Shown: positions 1 through 6,782, numbered from the stretch's first letter. The stretch is 9,890 bases of DNA from Thiodiazotropha sp040507005 (GCA_040507005.1 JBEVVS010000219.1:1-9890), one strand, 5' to 3'. Made by a program: numbers and translations. Notes: a model not told the origin generated them from the letters alone.

Positions 1-40
1 CCACCTGGACCTGATCGCCGTACTGAAAACCCGTGAGTGA
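1..40 (+). CDS. C-terminal end of an upstream gene, possibly an ABC-transporter permease (partial)
   Basis: Reading from base 2, the window opens with an open frame giving HLDLIAVLKTRE and a TGA at 38-40. It ends 24 bases before the adaptor gene that follows on the same strand, so the two are probably one operon. FtsX/MacB-type ABC permeases often end in a similar short charged tail and often sit next to a HlyD-type adaptor, which is why I suggest a permease. Twelve residues cannot prove the family; the permease call is inference from context. Confidence 0.4.
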   Translation, partial: HLDLIAVLKTRE

Positions 41-64
41 ACCATTAGGCATAGGATTATTGTC

Positions 65-1282
65 ATGAGTGCCAACGCCAAACGTATTCTTGTCTGGAGT
101 CTGCTGGGTCTGATCCTGGCGGCCTTCATGGTCTGGGCCTTCATCCCGAAACCGATCCCGGTGGATATGTTGATCCTTGAAGCGGGTGAGATGACGGTGA
201 CCGTGGACGAAGAGGGAGAGACCCGGGTACGGGACGTCTTCGTCCTTTCCGCCCCCATCAGCGGCCGCGCCCTGCGTATCGACGCCGAGGTGGGTGACCA
301 GGTGCTGGCACAGCAGACCAAGGTGGCGGAGATCGAACCCACCGACGCCACCCTGCTCGATCCCCGCAGCGAGGCCCAGGCCCGCGCCGACATCCGCGCC
401 GCAGAGGCCAACCTGGTACTGGCGGAGGCCTCGGTGAAAGAGGCCCGGGTGGAACTCGACTTCGCCCGCAGCGAGCTCAAGCGGGCGCGCAAACTGCGCG
501 CGGACGCGGTGATGTCGGAACGGGAACTGGAAGATGCGGAACGGACTTTTCGCACCCGCCAGGCGGCACTGGAAACCGCCAACGCCAATCGCCAGGCGCG
601 CCAGGCCGAACTGGAGCGGGCCCGGGCCCAGCTCATCTCCCCCACCCAAGCGCGGGTGAAGAGCGAGGAGTGCCCCTGCGTACCGATACGCTCACCCGTG
701 GACGGACGCATCCTCAAGATCCTGCATAAGAGCGAAGGCGTGGTCGCCGCCGGTGAACCCCTGGTGGAGATCGGTGATCCCGGTGATCTGGAGATCGTCG
801 CCGACCTGCTCTCCTCCGATGCGGTGAAGGTGGAACAGGGTCAGCAGGTGATCATCGACAACTGGGGCGGCGACAACCCCCTTGCCGGGGTGGTGAGAAG
901 GGTCGAACCCTTCGGCTTCACCAAGGTCTCGGCCCTGGGCATCGAGGAGCAGCGGGTAAACGTGATCATCGACTTCACCTCCCCCAAGGAGGCGTGGTCG
1001 CGCATCGCCCACGGCTACCAGGTGGATGTACGGATCGTCCTCTGGCAGGGCAGTGAGGTGCTTAAACTGCCCCTAACCGCCCTCTTCAGGGACGGTGACG
1101 GGTGGGCTGTATTCATCGAATCCGATGGCAAGGCGAACAAACGCCAGGTCACTCTCGGCAGACGCACCGGTCTTGAGGCGGAGATTAACTCAGGCCTGAG
1201 TGCAGGTGAAGCCGTTGTTGTGCATCCTGGTGACAAGATTACCGAAGGGGTTGGCATCGAGGCCAGACAGAACGCTCAATAG
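65..1282 (+). CDS. HlyD-family periplasmic adaptor (membrane fusion) protein
   Basis: This 405-residue protein should join an inner-membrane transporter to an outer-membrane exit duct, as HlyD/MacA/EmrA-type adaptors do. The N-terminus is a short cytoplasmic stretch followed by one membrane helix (about residues 8-26). Residues 58-92 form the first half of a lipoyl/barrel-sandwich domain (SAPISGRALRI, then EVGDQVLAQQ). Residues 100-195 are a long Ala/Glu/Arg-rich coiled-coil hairpin. The second lipoyl half follows at 206-237 (PIRSPVDGRILKI) with the GDPGDLEI strand near 237-244, then a beta-barrel and a membrane-proximal domain to the end. A Cys-x-Cys (203, 205) sits at the coiled-coil/lipoyl junction. 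The ATG has an AGGA 8 bases upstream. It lies 24 bases after the preceding gene, so the transporter is probably encoded upstream. The substrate cannot be told. Third-codon positions look richer in G+C than in later genes. Confidence 0.9.
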   Translation: MSANAKRILVWSLLGLILAAFMVWAFIPKPIPVDMLILEAGEMTVTVDEEGETRVRDVFVLSAPISGRALRIDAEVGDQVLAQQTKVAEIEPTDATLLDPRSEAQARADIRAAEANLVLAEASVKEARVELDFARSELKRARKLRADAVMSERELEDAERTFRTRQAALETANANRQARQAELERARAQLISPTQARVKSEECPCVPIRSPVDGRILKILHKSEGVVAAGEPLVEIGDPGDLEIVADLLSSDAVKVEQGQQVIIDNWGGDNPLAGVVRRVEPFGFTKVSALGIEEQRVNVIIDFTSPKEAWSRIAHGYQVDVRIVLWQGSEVLKLPLTALFRDGDGWAVFIESDGKANKRQVTLGRRTGLEAEINSGLSAGEAVVVHPGDKITEGVGIEARQNAQ

Positions 1283-1356
1283 ACACAGTTCCAAGTGGGT
1301 TCCCTATTGCACCCTACACCATAGACAAAGGATTTACCCAGGGGAAAGGGTTTGAG

Positions 1357-2544
1357 TCAGGCGGACTCCTCCAGTGCCGTCACCCACTCCATCCCCTGGC
1401 CGCCAACACCAACGCAGCGCGCCCTGCCATTGGACTTGGCGGTATACATGCGATGGTCGGCCAGTTCGACCTGGGATTTCCAGTCTTTGAGCCTGTCCTG
1501 CTGGACCTCGGCAATACCGATACTGGCGGTGACAGGGGCGCCCTCGGGTCGATCACCGAGCCCGGCCAACATAATCCGGGTGATGACGTCATTTGCCTCT
1601 GTGTGATCTGCGGTGGGTAGAACGACTATGAACTCCTCGCCTCCCCAACGAATGACACTGTCCCCCTTTCTCACGGTTTCCCGTATCTGCTTTGAAGCGA
1701 CACGCAGTACGGTATCACCCGTATCGTGGCCATAGGTATCATTGATCACCTTGAAGTTATCCAGATCGAAATAGAGGATGGATAGCGGTTTTTCACTCAT
1801 CGTGGCGAGTCTAAACTGCAACTCGAGAATCTCGATTCCAGCCCGTCGTGACAGCATACCGGTCAATACATCGTAGCTGGCGTGACTCACCTGGGACAGC
1901 ATATAGCGCAGTTGGGTCATGGACGCGAACAGAGCAACCCCCAGCAACAGTATCAACAACCATATCGTGGAGACGGCCTCGGGTATTTCGGCTGAGGTTT
2001 CGGGATATGCAGAGTAGCCGACCACGATGAAGATAGGCAGTGCGTACACCAGGAATTCTGATATGGCCAATGGAAACAGCGTCAACCCCGCAACCATGAC
2101 AAAGGGTAACAGGGCATATATTTCTGCGAGGATCAGTGCCGTGCCACTGAGTTGGTGATCTGCAATAAAGTGGTCAGACAAAAGATAGAAGAGTGGCGTC
2201 ACTGCCAACATGGCCGCAAGCAATATGCGGGCTTGCATGAGATCAGGCTCGCCCCTGGACCGCCAGGCAATGAGTGCGAAACAACTCGCCGCCACCAGGC
2301 GGATCAACAACAACTCTCGCCACAACTCGGCAGGCAGATAGAGCAGGTCAATCACTGACCAGGCCGGCACCAAAACGGCAAAGATCACACTGAAGAAAAA
2401 CACCCGACTCTGCATGATCGCAGCACGATGACGGGAGATGGGTAAACCATGCTGTTTAGTTGTAAACAGCTCATACAGTTGATCCGTGGTGTGAATTCCT
2501 AACGACTCGATCAGTGATATATACATTGCTTTTATATACTTCAT
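1357..2544 (-). CDS. Membrane-bound diguanylate cyclase (GGDEF domain)
   Basis: It should make c-di-GMP from two GTP at the inner membrane. The N-terminal half has about six hydrophobic helices after a cytoplasmic head containing ISRHRA. The C-terminal half is a complete GGDEF domain: DVLTGMLSRR at its start, the metal-binding FDLDNFK, NDTYGHDTGD, then RWGGEEF. The inhibitory I-site RKGD lies five residues before GGEEF, so product inhibition is expected. No EAL or HD-GYP domain is present, so it should be a synthase only. The start is uncertain. The frame stays open to a TTG at 2589, and ATGs occur at 2562, 2544 and 2526, none with a strong ribosome site. I chose 2544 (395 residues) because a possible promoter -10 at 2576-2581 rules out the TTG, and a GGGA lies about 10 bases before this ATG. 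It is divergent from the acyltransferase operon and convergent with the adaptor gene, 74 bases away. What the membrane half senses is unknown. Confidence 0.93.
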   Translation of the reverse strand: MKYIKAMYISLIESLGIHTTDQLYELFTTKQHGLPISRHRAAIMQSRVFFFSVIFAVLVPAWSVIDLLYLPAELWRELLLIRLVAASCFALIAWRSRGEPDLMQARILLAAMLAVTPLFYLLSDHFIADHQLSGTALILAEIYALLPFVMVAGLTLFPLAISEFLVYALPIFIVVGYSAYPETSAEIPEAVSTIWLLILLLGVALFASMTQLRYMLSQVSHASYDVLTGMLSRRAGIEILELQFRLATMSEKPLSILYFDLDNFKVINDTYGHDTGDTVLRVASKQIRETVRKGDSVIRWGGEEFIVVLPTADHTEANDVITRIMLAGLGDRPEGAPVTASIGIAEVQQDRLKDWKSQVELADHRMYTAKSNGRARCVGVGGQGMEWVTALEESA

Positions 2545-2749
2545 CCGTACAACATCCCACATCAACGTGGACGTTACTATAGCGTTCAATTAAACCAATT
2601 ATTAACCGACAATCAGATAAATAGTGATCCAGATCAAGTGCGGCCCGTTTTACCCCCCAGCCAGTCAACACCTCAATCTGCGCACCCATCTTCTGCATGG
2701 CATTGAGGGCCTGTGCTTGAGTTTTAAATACCGATTGCAAGTCATTCAT
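2471..2749 (-). CDS. Doubtful small ORF overlapping the start of the diguanylate cyclase gene
   Basis: An ATG at 2749 with a GGGG about 7 bases upstream opens a 92-residue frame beginning MNDLQSVFKTQ. The first 55 or so residues have a protein-like mix, with an amphipathic Gln/Ala-rich start followed by LTGWGVKRAALDLDHYL. The last third lies in another frame of the cyclase gene and looks like non-protein sequence (VGCC, VVRNSHHGSTV). I recognise no family. It may be a real short gene, the remnant of one, or chance. The frame also runs open further upstream, antisense to the acyltransferase, which favours chance. Confidence 0.2.
   Translation of the reverse strand: MNDLQSVFKTQAQALNAMQKMGAQIEVLTGWGVKRAALDLDHYLSDCRLIIGLIERYSNVHVDVGCCTDEVYKSNVYITDRVVRNSHHGSTV
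2576..2605 (-). promoter_or_regulatory. Possible sigma-70 promoter of the diguanylate cyclase gene
   Basis: On the minus strand TTAATA (2605-2600, 4 of 6 matches to the -35 consensus) and TATAGT (2581-2576, 5 of 6 to the -10) are 18 bases apart. Transcription would start near 2568, upstream of the ATG candidates at 2562, 2544 and 2526 but downstream of the TTG at 2589. The A+T-rich setting makes chance matches fairly likely. Confidence 0.3.
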
Positions 2750-2816
2750 TTGTCTACCCCACCAAGACTGACTATGGTTAAAGTGTAAAAGCCCGCTTTT
2801 CTTGGCTCGCGGAATG

Positions 2817-2830
2817 ACTTCACTTGAAGT
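2817..2830. repeat. Short inverted repeat upstream of the acyltransferase gene
   Basis: ACTTCA and TGAAGT are perfect inverted 6-base arms separated by CT. The site lies 55 bases before the acyltransferase start, in the gap between divergent operons, where a regulator would bind. A role as an operator is inference; a 6-base palindrome can also arise by chance. Confidence 0.3.
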
Positions 2831-2884
2831 GCAGTCGGATACTGTGTGACACAAGGAATTACATGCCATATCAGGGAGATAGCA

Positions 2885-3658
2885 ATGGATAGTGGCTTGG
2901 TCAGGAACTTTTCGACCTACTTTAGTCCCCGCTACGCCGCAACCCACCATCAAAGACGATTCAGCTATACCATTCGTTATCAGGTCTATGCCGAAGAGTT
3001 GGGCTGGGAGCCGCTGAATGAGAGTCATCTCGAAAGGGACGAGTGTGACGACTACGCCCATCACTGTCTGTTGGAGCACAAAAGAACCGGTGATATAGCC
3101 GGATGCGTACGCCTGGTCATACCACCGGCGGAAAATCACCAGGCCCGCCTACCCTTTCAGCTCCATGACATAGGTCTCATCAGCATTGAGAATCCTAGTC
3201 ACTTCACCCAGGGCAGCATTGGTGAAATATCTCGCTTGGCGGTACCGAGCTGCTTTCGCCGACGGGCCAATGAGGCGGGGAAACCCTTCATCCTTGACGA
3301 GCATAATCCCACCCTCTTTAGCGAGGAGGAGCGGCGCAGTTTTCCCAAAATCTCCATCGGTCTCTATCTCTCGGCCATCGCCATGGTGGACATCTGCGCA
3401 CTCGATCTCGTTCTTGTGGTGATGGAACCCAGGCTGCACCGTCATCTAAAACGTTACGGTTTGCACTTCCAACAGATCAGCACCCCTTTCAAACTGAGAG
3501 GTGAACGGGCCTTGTATGAATTGCCGGGCAGTGAATTGACCCAGCATATGAATCCACAGATCCGATCGCTTTACGATTTCATACATCATGAACTGGAAAC
3601 CCAACCATGGCAGCAACCAAAGCACCCCGGCGGGGAGCGGCACCATGGACCGATTTGA
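2885..3658 (+). CDS. PEP-CTERM/exosortase-associated N-acyltransferase (FeeM/LuxI-like)
   Basis: A 257-residue GNAT-fold protein that matches the exosortase-associated acyltransferase family, related to the N-acyl amino acid synthase FeeM and to LuxI-type autoinducer synthases. Those enzymes move an acyl chain from acyl-carrier protein to an amine. Visible features are the opening strand/helix IRYQVYAEELGWEP (residues 30-43), a Glu/Asp-rich segment DECDDYAHHCLLEH (52-65), AGCVRLVIP (72-80), and the core GEISRLAV (113-120) corresponding to the E-x-SR-x-x-V motif of this superfamily. KISIGLYLSAIAM (155-167) and the YGLHF turn near 191-195 complete the fold. The ATG at 2885 is chosen over an in-frame GTG at 2846 because GGGAG lies 6 bases before it. 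The gene overlaps the next by 14 bases, so the two are probably translated together. No exosortase or PEP-CTERM protein is in the window. The acyl chain and acceptor are unknown. Confidence 0.85.
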   Translation: MDSGLVRNFSTYFSPRYAATHHQRRFSYTIRYQVYAEELGWEPLNESHLERDECDDYAHHCLLEHKRTGDIAGCVRLVIPPAENHQARLPFQLHDIGLISIENPSHFTQGSIGEISRLAVPSCFRRRANEAGKPFILDEHNPTLFSEEERRSFPKISIGLYLSAIAMVDICALDLVLVVMEPRLHRHLKRYGLHFQQISTPFKLRGERALYELPGSELTQHMNPQIRSLYDFIHHELETQPWQQPKHPGGERHHGPI

Positions 3659-4523
3659 CTATCAGATCGCCTTTTCGCGCAACATCGGCTGGATCAGGGA
3701 AGCAGAGCTGCAGCAACTGCGTAATAGCCGGGTTGCCATCGCCGGTCTGGGCGGGGTCGGTGGCAGTCATTTATTGACCCTGACCCGGCTTGGGGTGGGC
3801 GGTTTCAACCTGGCAGATTTTGATAGTTTCGCGTTGCAGAATTTCAATCGCCAGGCAGGGGCTAATCTCACCACCATCGACAGACCGAAACTGGATGTGC
3901 TGTTGGAGATGGCCCTGTCGATCAATCCGGAACTCGATATCAAGCAATTCCCCGAGGGAGTGAAGCCGACGCAAGCGAAGTCATTCCTGTTGGATTGCGA
4001 CCTCTATCTGGATGGGCTTGATTTCTTCGCCATCGGAGCAAGACGTGCGATCTTTGCTGCCTGCGACGAACTCAATATCGCTGCTGTTACCGCCGCCCCT
4101 TTGGGGATGGGATCGGCACTGCTGAATTTCATCCCCGGCGGGATGACCTTTGAGGACTATTTTCAATTCGAGGGAGTCGGTGAGTATCAGCAATATCTGC
4201 GTTTTTTGGTAGGTCTGGCGCCGGCAGCGCTCCACGCCGGCTATCTTGTATTGCCGGAGCGCATCGACCTGGTTGCCAAGCGGGGACCTTCCACAGCCAT
4301 GGGATGTGAATTGTGTGCGGGATTTGCCGCCTCCCAGGTATTGAAAATCCTGCTTGGCCGGGGAAAGGTGCTCGCCGCCCCCTGGGGCCTGCAGTTCGAC
4401 GCCTACCAGAACCGCCTGCGTCGTACCTGGCGACCCGGCGGCAATCGTCATCCCCTACAACGTCTGGCTATTTGGTTTGGGGAGCGCAGGTTATCGCTGC
4501 CAACCAGCAATCAGCTTCAATGA
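3645..4523 (+). CDS. ThiF/MoeB/HesA-family (E1-like) adenylyltransferase
   Basis: A 292-residue E1-like enzyme; the family uses ATP to adenylate a C-terminal carboxylate, usually of a ubiquitin-like sulfur carrier, sometimes of a peptide or small molecule. Seen in order: IGWI and a first helix, the nucleotide-binding loop AGLGGVGGSH (33-42), ADFDSF (57-62) with the ATP-binding Asp, NFNRQ (66-70) with the conserved Asn and Arg, K82, and YLDGLDFF (121-128) matching the Mg/ATP Asp loop. A single CELC (221-224) precedes a helix. The second CxxC that completes the zinc site in MoeB/ThiF is absent. The start at 3645 is preferred over the in-frame ATG at 3588 because GGGGAG lies 7 bases upstream and the shorter protein starts at the conserved FDYQIAFSRNIGW region. 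It overlaps the acyltransferase by 14 bases. No sulfur-carrier gene is adjacent, so its substrate may be the product of the acyltransferase; that is inference. Confidence 0.88.
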   Translation: MDRFDYQIAFSRNIGWIREAELQQLRNSRVAIAGLGGVGGSHLLTLTRLGVGGFNLADFDSFALQNFNRQAGANLTTIDRPKLDVLLEMALSINPELDIKQFPEGVKPTQAKSFLLDCDLYLDGLDFFAIGARRAIFAACDELNIAAVTAAPLGMGSALLNFIPGGMTFEDYFQFEGVGEYQQYLRFLVGLAPAALHAGYLVLPERIDLVAKRGPSTAMGCELCAGFAASQVLKILLGRGKVLAAPWGLQFDAYQNRLRRTWRPGGNRHPLQRLAIWFGERRLSLPTSNQLQ

Positions 4524-4590
4524 CCGGGTGAATGGATGAACGCCTGATAGGTCCTATGCTTGTCCTACAGCAGATCGGTCAACCATCCAT

Positions 4591-4614
4591 GGATGCCTCG
4601 GGGGCATCCCGAGG
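4591..4614. repeat. Two overlapping, mutually exclusive hairpins between convergent genes
   Basis: GGATGCC (4591-4597) pairs with GGCATCC (4603-4609) around a TCGGG loop. Alternatively CCTCGGG (4596-4602) pairs with CCCGAGG (4608-4614) around GGCAT. The stems share bases, so only one can form at a time. The palindrome ATCCATGGAT (4585-4594) abuts them. They lie in the 160-base gap between the ends of the adenylyltransferase (+) and chemoreceptor (-) genes, where terminators are expected, but neither strand has a following T-run. Nothing else recognisable is in this gap. Confidence 0.4.
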
Positions 4615-4683
4615 GGGTCCGCTTCACTGTAACCGGCAATTTTCATAAAGATCCGATTGGCGCGTGAGATGTGCCCCAACCTA

Positions 4684-6135
4684 TCAGCTATGTTTTTCAC
4701 AAATCATGGCATCGATGCGATCCATCACATTGTCGCTCGCGTGCTCCATCTCCTTATAGGTTTCGATTATCTCTTGTTGCAGTTGTTGGTTCTGCTGCCA
4801 ATCCTCCGTCAGATGGTCGAGGGCGGCATGCCCAAAGCTGTGCACCGCTTCATGGGGTGATTCGAGCTCCCTGAAGGCATTCAGGTGACCGAAGTACTCT
4901 TTGCCTATGCCTTCGTAATACCACTTACCGAGCCGGCATCCATGATGATTGACCAGAACCGCCTGAGCATCGGGATTATCGAGCCCGGCATAAAACGACT
5001 TATAGGCCTTCTGCTTGTAGATCATGTGATCCACCTTGATCAGGGATGCATAGCAGATGTCATGGGCAAAGTTGACCGAAGTGTAGGTCTTTCGCGCCCG
5101 GTCCGCAAACAGATTGAAGCTTGTATTCATCTCTTCTACAGCCTGTTGCACATGGTTCGCCATCTCTAGCATCTCGCTGGAGTTGGCCTGCATCGCTGTG
5201 GTTTCGCTCTGAAAAGTAGTCACCACGTCGCTGATTTCGTCGGTCGCTTTCTTGGTGCTCTCCGCCAGCTTTTTCACCTCGTCTGCGACTACCGCGAAAC
5301 CGCGGCCATGCTCACCCGCACGTGCCGCCTCGATGGAGGCATTCAAGGCAAGCAGATTTGTCTTGTCGGCTATCTCGCCGATCATACCCAGGATGCCGGT
5401 TATCTCATCGCTCATGCTATGCAGTTTGGCCATGGTCTCGTGGCTCTGTTCTATCAGCCCCAGGGTTCTGGTCTGGGAATCGACAACCTGGGATACCGCC
5501 CCTTGATTCTCCTGTGCCTTCTGCATATTGTCCGTGGCCGTGGTTGAAACCTTCTGCATCTCGTCGGTGATACGCGTCAGGTCATTCTGGCTCAACGACA
5601 GAGTGCGCATGGTCTGGTCGGTGTGCAAGTGCTGCAACTCCGCTGCCATCTCATTTTGCTTGATGTAGGCCGCGTTGCTGGACATGGCATCCAGTGACTC
5701 ATTGATCCTCGCCAGCGTCTTTTCCAATTCCCCATGCATCCCGGCAGGCAGGGTGCGCCGGTAAAAGTGGCCTTGAGAAACCAGCTCAAAACTGGTTTTG
5801 ACCTCTCTGAAAAATGTCTCCAGCTGATCCAGGGACTCGTTGAGATTCCATGCGATGTGCCCGGCCTCCCCCATCCAAGGGACCTTGGTAATCCGTGAAC
5901 TGAACTCGCCGTTGAGCATCCGTTTGAGCACCCGGTCGATTTCCTGCATCACATAGAAGGGCATCTTCATGCGGTGCCCGATGACCAGGGCTGTGGCGAT
6001 GGAGAGCAGGGGAAATATCCAGACCCAGTGTTGATAGCCGCCCAACAGGAGGACCGAAAACAGGGTTAATAGATTCAGGGTTACGAAAATCGCAACATAG
6101 ACCTTGAGTCTAGTGGCTAAGTATAAACGTTTCAT
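4684..6135 (-). CDS. Aer-like chemoreceptor: membrane hairpin, HAMP, MCP signalling domain, CZB zinc domain
   Basis: A methyl-accepting-type receptor of 483 residues that should control CheA/CheW. Two hydrophobic helices (about residues 10-31 and 37-53) are joined by a short turn with no periplasmic sensor domain, as in Aer. A HAMP-like region follows (about 58-112) with a second one likely near 115-152. The signalling hairpin tip is clear (EIADKTNLLALNASIEAA, then HGRGFAVVADEV, about 254-286). A C-terminal CZB zinc-binding domain has His370, Cys400 in CRLGKWYYEG, and His428/His432 in SPHEAVH, the 3-His/1-Cys set of this domain. There is no CheR/CheB-tethering pentapeptide at the end. The ATG at 6135 is preferred because AAGGA lies about 10 bases before it; an ATG at 6156 and a TTG at 6159 are alternatives. 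It overlaps the PAS gene by 26 bases and lacks its own sensor domain, so the PAS protein is its likely input. Expression probably comes from the sigma-28 promoter at 6690-6716. Confidence 0.93.
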   Translation of the reverse strand: MKRLYLATRLKVYVAIFVTLNLLTLFSVLLLGGYQHWVWIFPLLSIATALVIGHRMKMPFYVMQEIDRVLKRMLNGEFSSRITKVPWMGEAGHIAWNLNESLDQLETFFREVKTSFELVSQGHFYRRTLPAGMHGELEKTLARINESLDAMSSNAAYIKQNEMAAELQHLHTDQTMRTLSLSQNDLTRITDEMQKVSTTATDNMQKAQENQGAVSQVVDSQTRTLGLIEQSHETMAKLHSMSDEITGILGMIGEIADKTNLLALNASIEAARAGEHGRGFAVVADEVKKLAESTKKATDEISDVVTTFQSETTAMQANSSEMLEMANHVQQAVEEMNTSFNLFADRARKTYTSVNFAHDICYASLIKVDHMIYKQKAYKSFYAGLDNPDAQAVLVNHHGCRLGKWYYEGIGKEYFGHLNAFRELESPHEAVHSFGHAALDHLTEDWQQNQQLQQEIIETYKEMEHASDNVMDRIDAMICEKHS

Positions 6136-6631
6136 AACTGTCAAATCCTTGCTCATCAATTACTTGATTCAATAGCGTGGAGGAGGCATCGATGGCACGC
6201 CTTGAACCGGCTTCCTGCTCGGCCTGAAGCAACCTGCCGTAGAGCTGTGAAAAGTAATCTACGGCTTGTTGGTTTGGTTTTCTTCGAACAGAGAAATATC
6301 CCACAATTTCATCGCGTTTATTAAAATCGGGGGTGATGTTCGCAAAAACCCAGTAGTGATCGCCGTTTTTGCAGATGTTCTTCACATACGCGAAGCACTC
6401 ATCGCCCTTGGCGATGACATCCCAAAGCTTCTTGAAGATACCCCGAGGCATGTCCGGATGACGGATGACATTATGCTGCTTGCCTAGCAGATCCGTCTCA
6501 AGGAATCCGCTAACACGCATGAACTCCCTGTTAACATAGGTAATTTTCCCATTGATATCGGTTTTTGAAACGATAAACTCTTTATCATTCAAAAACACTT
6601 CCCTGCCAGTGGGCACGATATTTCCTTTCAT
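6110..6631 (-). CDS. Stand-alone Aer-type PAS sensor protein
   Basis: A soluble 173-residue protein whose first 118 residues form one PAS domain of the Aer type. The marks are TDINGKITYVN (24-34), the signature IRHPDMP (56-62) with FKKLW, and KNGDHYWVFANITP (88-101). In Aer this domain binds FAD and reports redox state or oxygen; FAD binding here is inferred from the family. Residues 119-173 are a helical tail (QLYGRLLQAEQE, then SYETFILSH) resembling the linker that joins PAS to the membrane region in one-piece receptors. The protein has no membrane, HAMP, kinase or output domain. Its stop lies inside the next gene, which encodes exactly those missing parts, so they probably act as a complex. 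The ATG has AAGGA 6 bases upstream. An N-terminal fragment of a frameshifted Aer is less likely, because the downstream gene has its own ATG and ribosome site and both reading frames are intact. Confidence 0.9.
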   Translation of the reverse strand: MKGNIVPTGREVFLNDKEFIVSKTDINGKITYVNREFMRVSGFLETDLLGKQHNVIRHPDMPRGIFKKLWDVIAKGDECFAYVKNICKNGDHYWVFANITPDFNKRDEIVGYFSVRRKPNQQAVDYFSQLYGRLLQAEQEAGSRRAIDASSTLLNQVIDEQGFDSYETFILSH

Positions 6632-6689
6632 TTCCCTTCCTTCTTATTGCGCTGCTATTGGCCTATTCCTGAATTCCCTGTAGTACTTT

Positions 6690-6716
6690 ATATCGCCTGG
6701 CGAGGGTGTAACTTTA
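6690..6716 (-). promoter_or_regulatory. Sigma-28 (FliA) promoter for the PAS/chemoreceptor operon
   Basis: On the minus strand TAAAGTTA (6716-6709) and GGCGATAT (6697-6690) are separated by 11 bases. The established sigma-28 consensus is TAAAGTTT, 11 bases, GCCGATAA. The match is 7 of 8 at -35 and 6 of 8 at -10 with exact spacing. Transcription would begin near 6680, giving a leader of about 50 bases before the PAS gene at 6631. The gene content (chemoreceptor) is what sigma-28 normally controls. Confidence 0.75.
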
Positions 6717-6729
6717 ACCCAGAATGGGT
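6717..6729. repeat. Inverted repeat abutting the sigma-28 -35 element
   Basis: ACCCA and TGGGT form perfect 5-base arms around GAA, directly upstream (on the minus strand) of the -35 element. It could be an operator for the divergent promoters, but it is short and no T-run follows on either strand, so it is not a terminator. Confidence 0.25.
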
Positions 6730-6782
6730 AAAAAATATGCGCGACATATCTCCTCATAAAGCGGTAAAATTCCACCCATCTG

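Noticed and set aside
1283..1356. ACCC...GGGT considered as a bidirectional terminator between the adaptor and cyclase genes
   Set aside because: Only about 4 pairs and no proper T-run; too weak to call.
2801..2820. TTGGCTCGCGGAATG considered as a sigma-54 promoter for the acyltransferase, since PEP-CTERM systems often use sigma-54
   Set aside because: The -24 half is approximate and no TTGC-like -12 element follows at the right distance.
2471..3139. A 222-residue minus-strand frame antisense to the acyltransferase start
   Set aside because: Its upstream half is the reverse of the clearly coding acyltransferase and has no family features. Only the part starting at 2749 was kept, as a doubtful small ORF.
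3981..4451. A 156-residue minus-strand frame inside the adenylyltransferase gene
   Set aside because: It is antisense to conserved ThiF motifs and its translation has no recognisable domain or hydrophobic pattern.
4660..4684. TTGG...CCAA inverted arms after the chemoreceptor stop considered as a terminator
   Set aside because: The stem is broken by mismatches after four pairs and no T-run follows.
6110..6159. Frameshift or sequencing error joining the PAS and chemoreceptor genes into one Aer
   Set aside because: Not fully excluded, but the downstream gene has its own ATG with AAGGA upstream, and the PAS protein has a complete helical tail before its stop, so two genes is the simpler reading.
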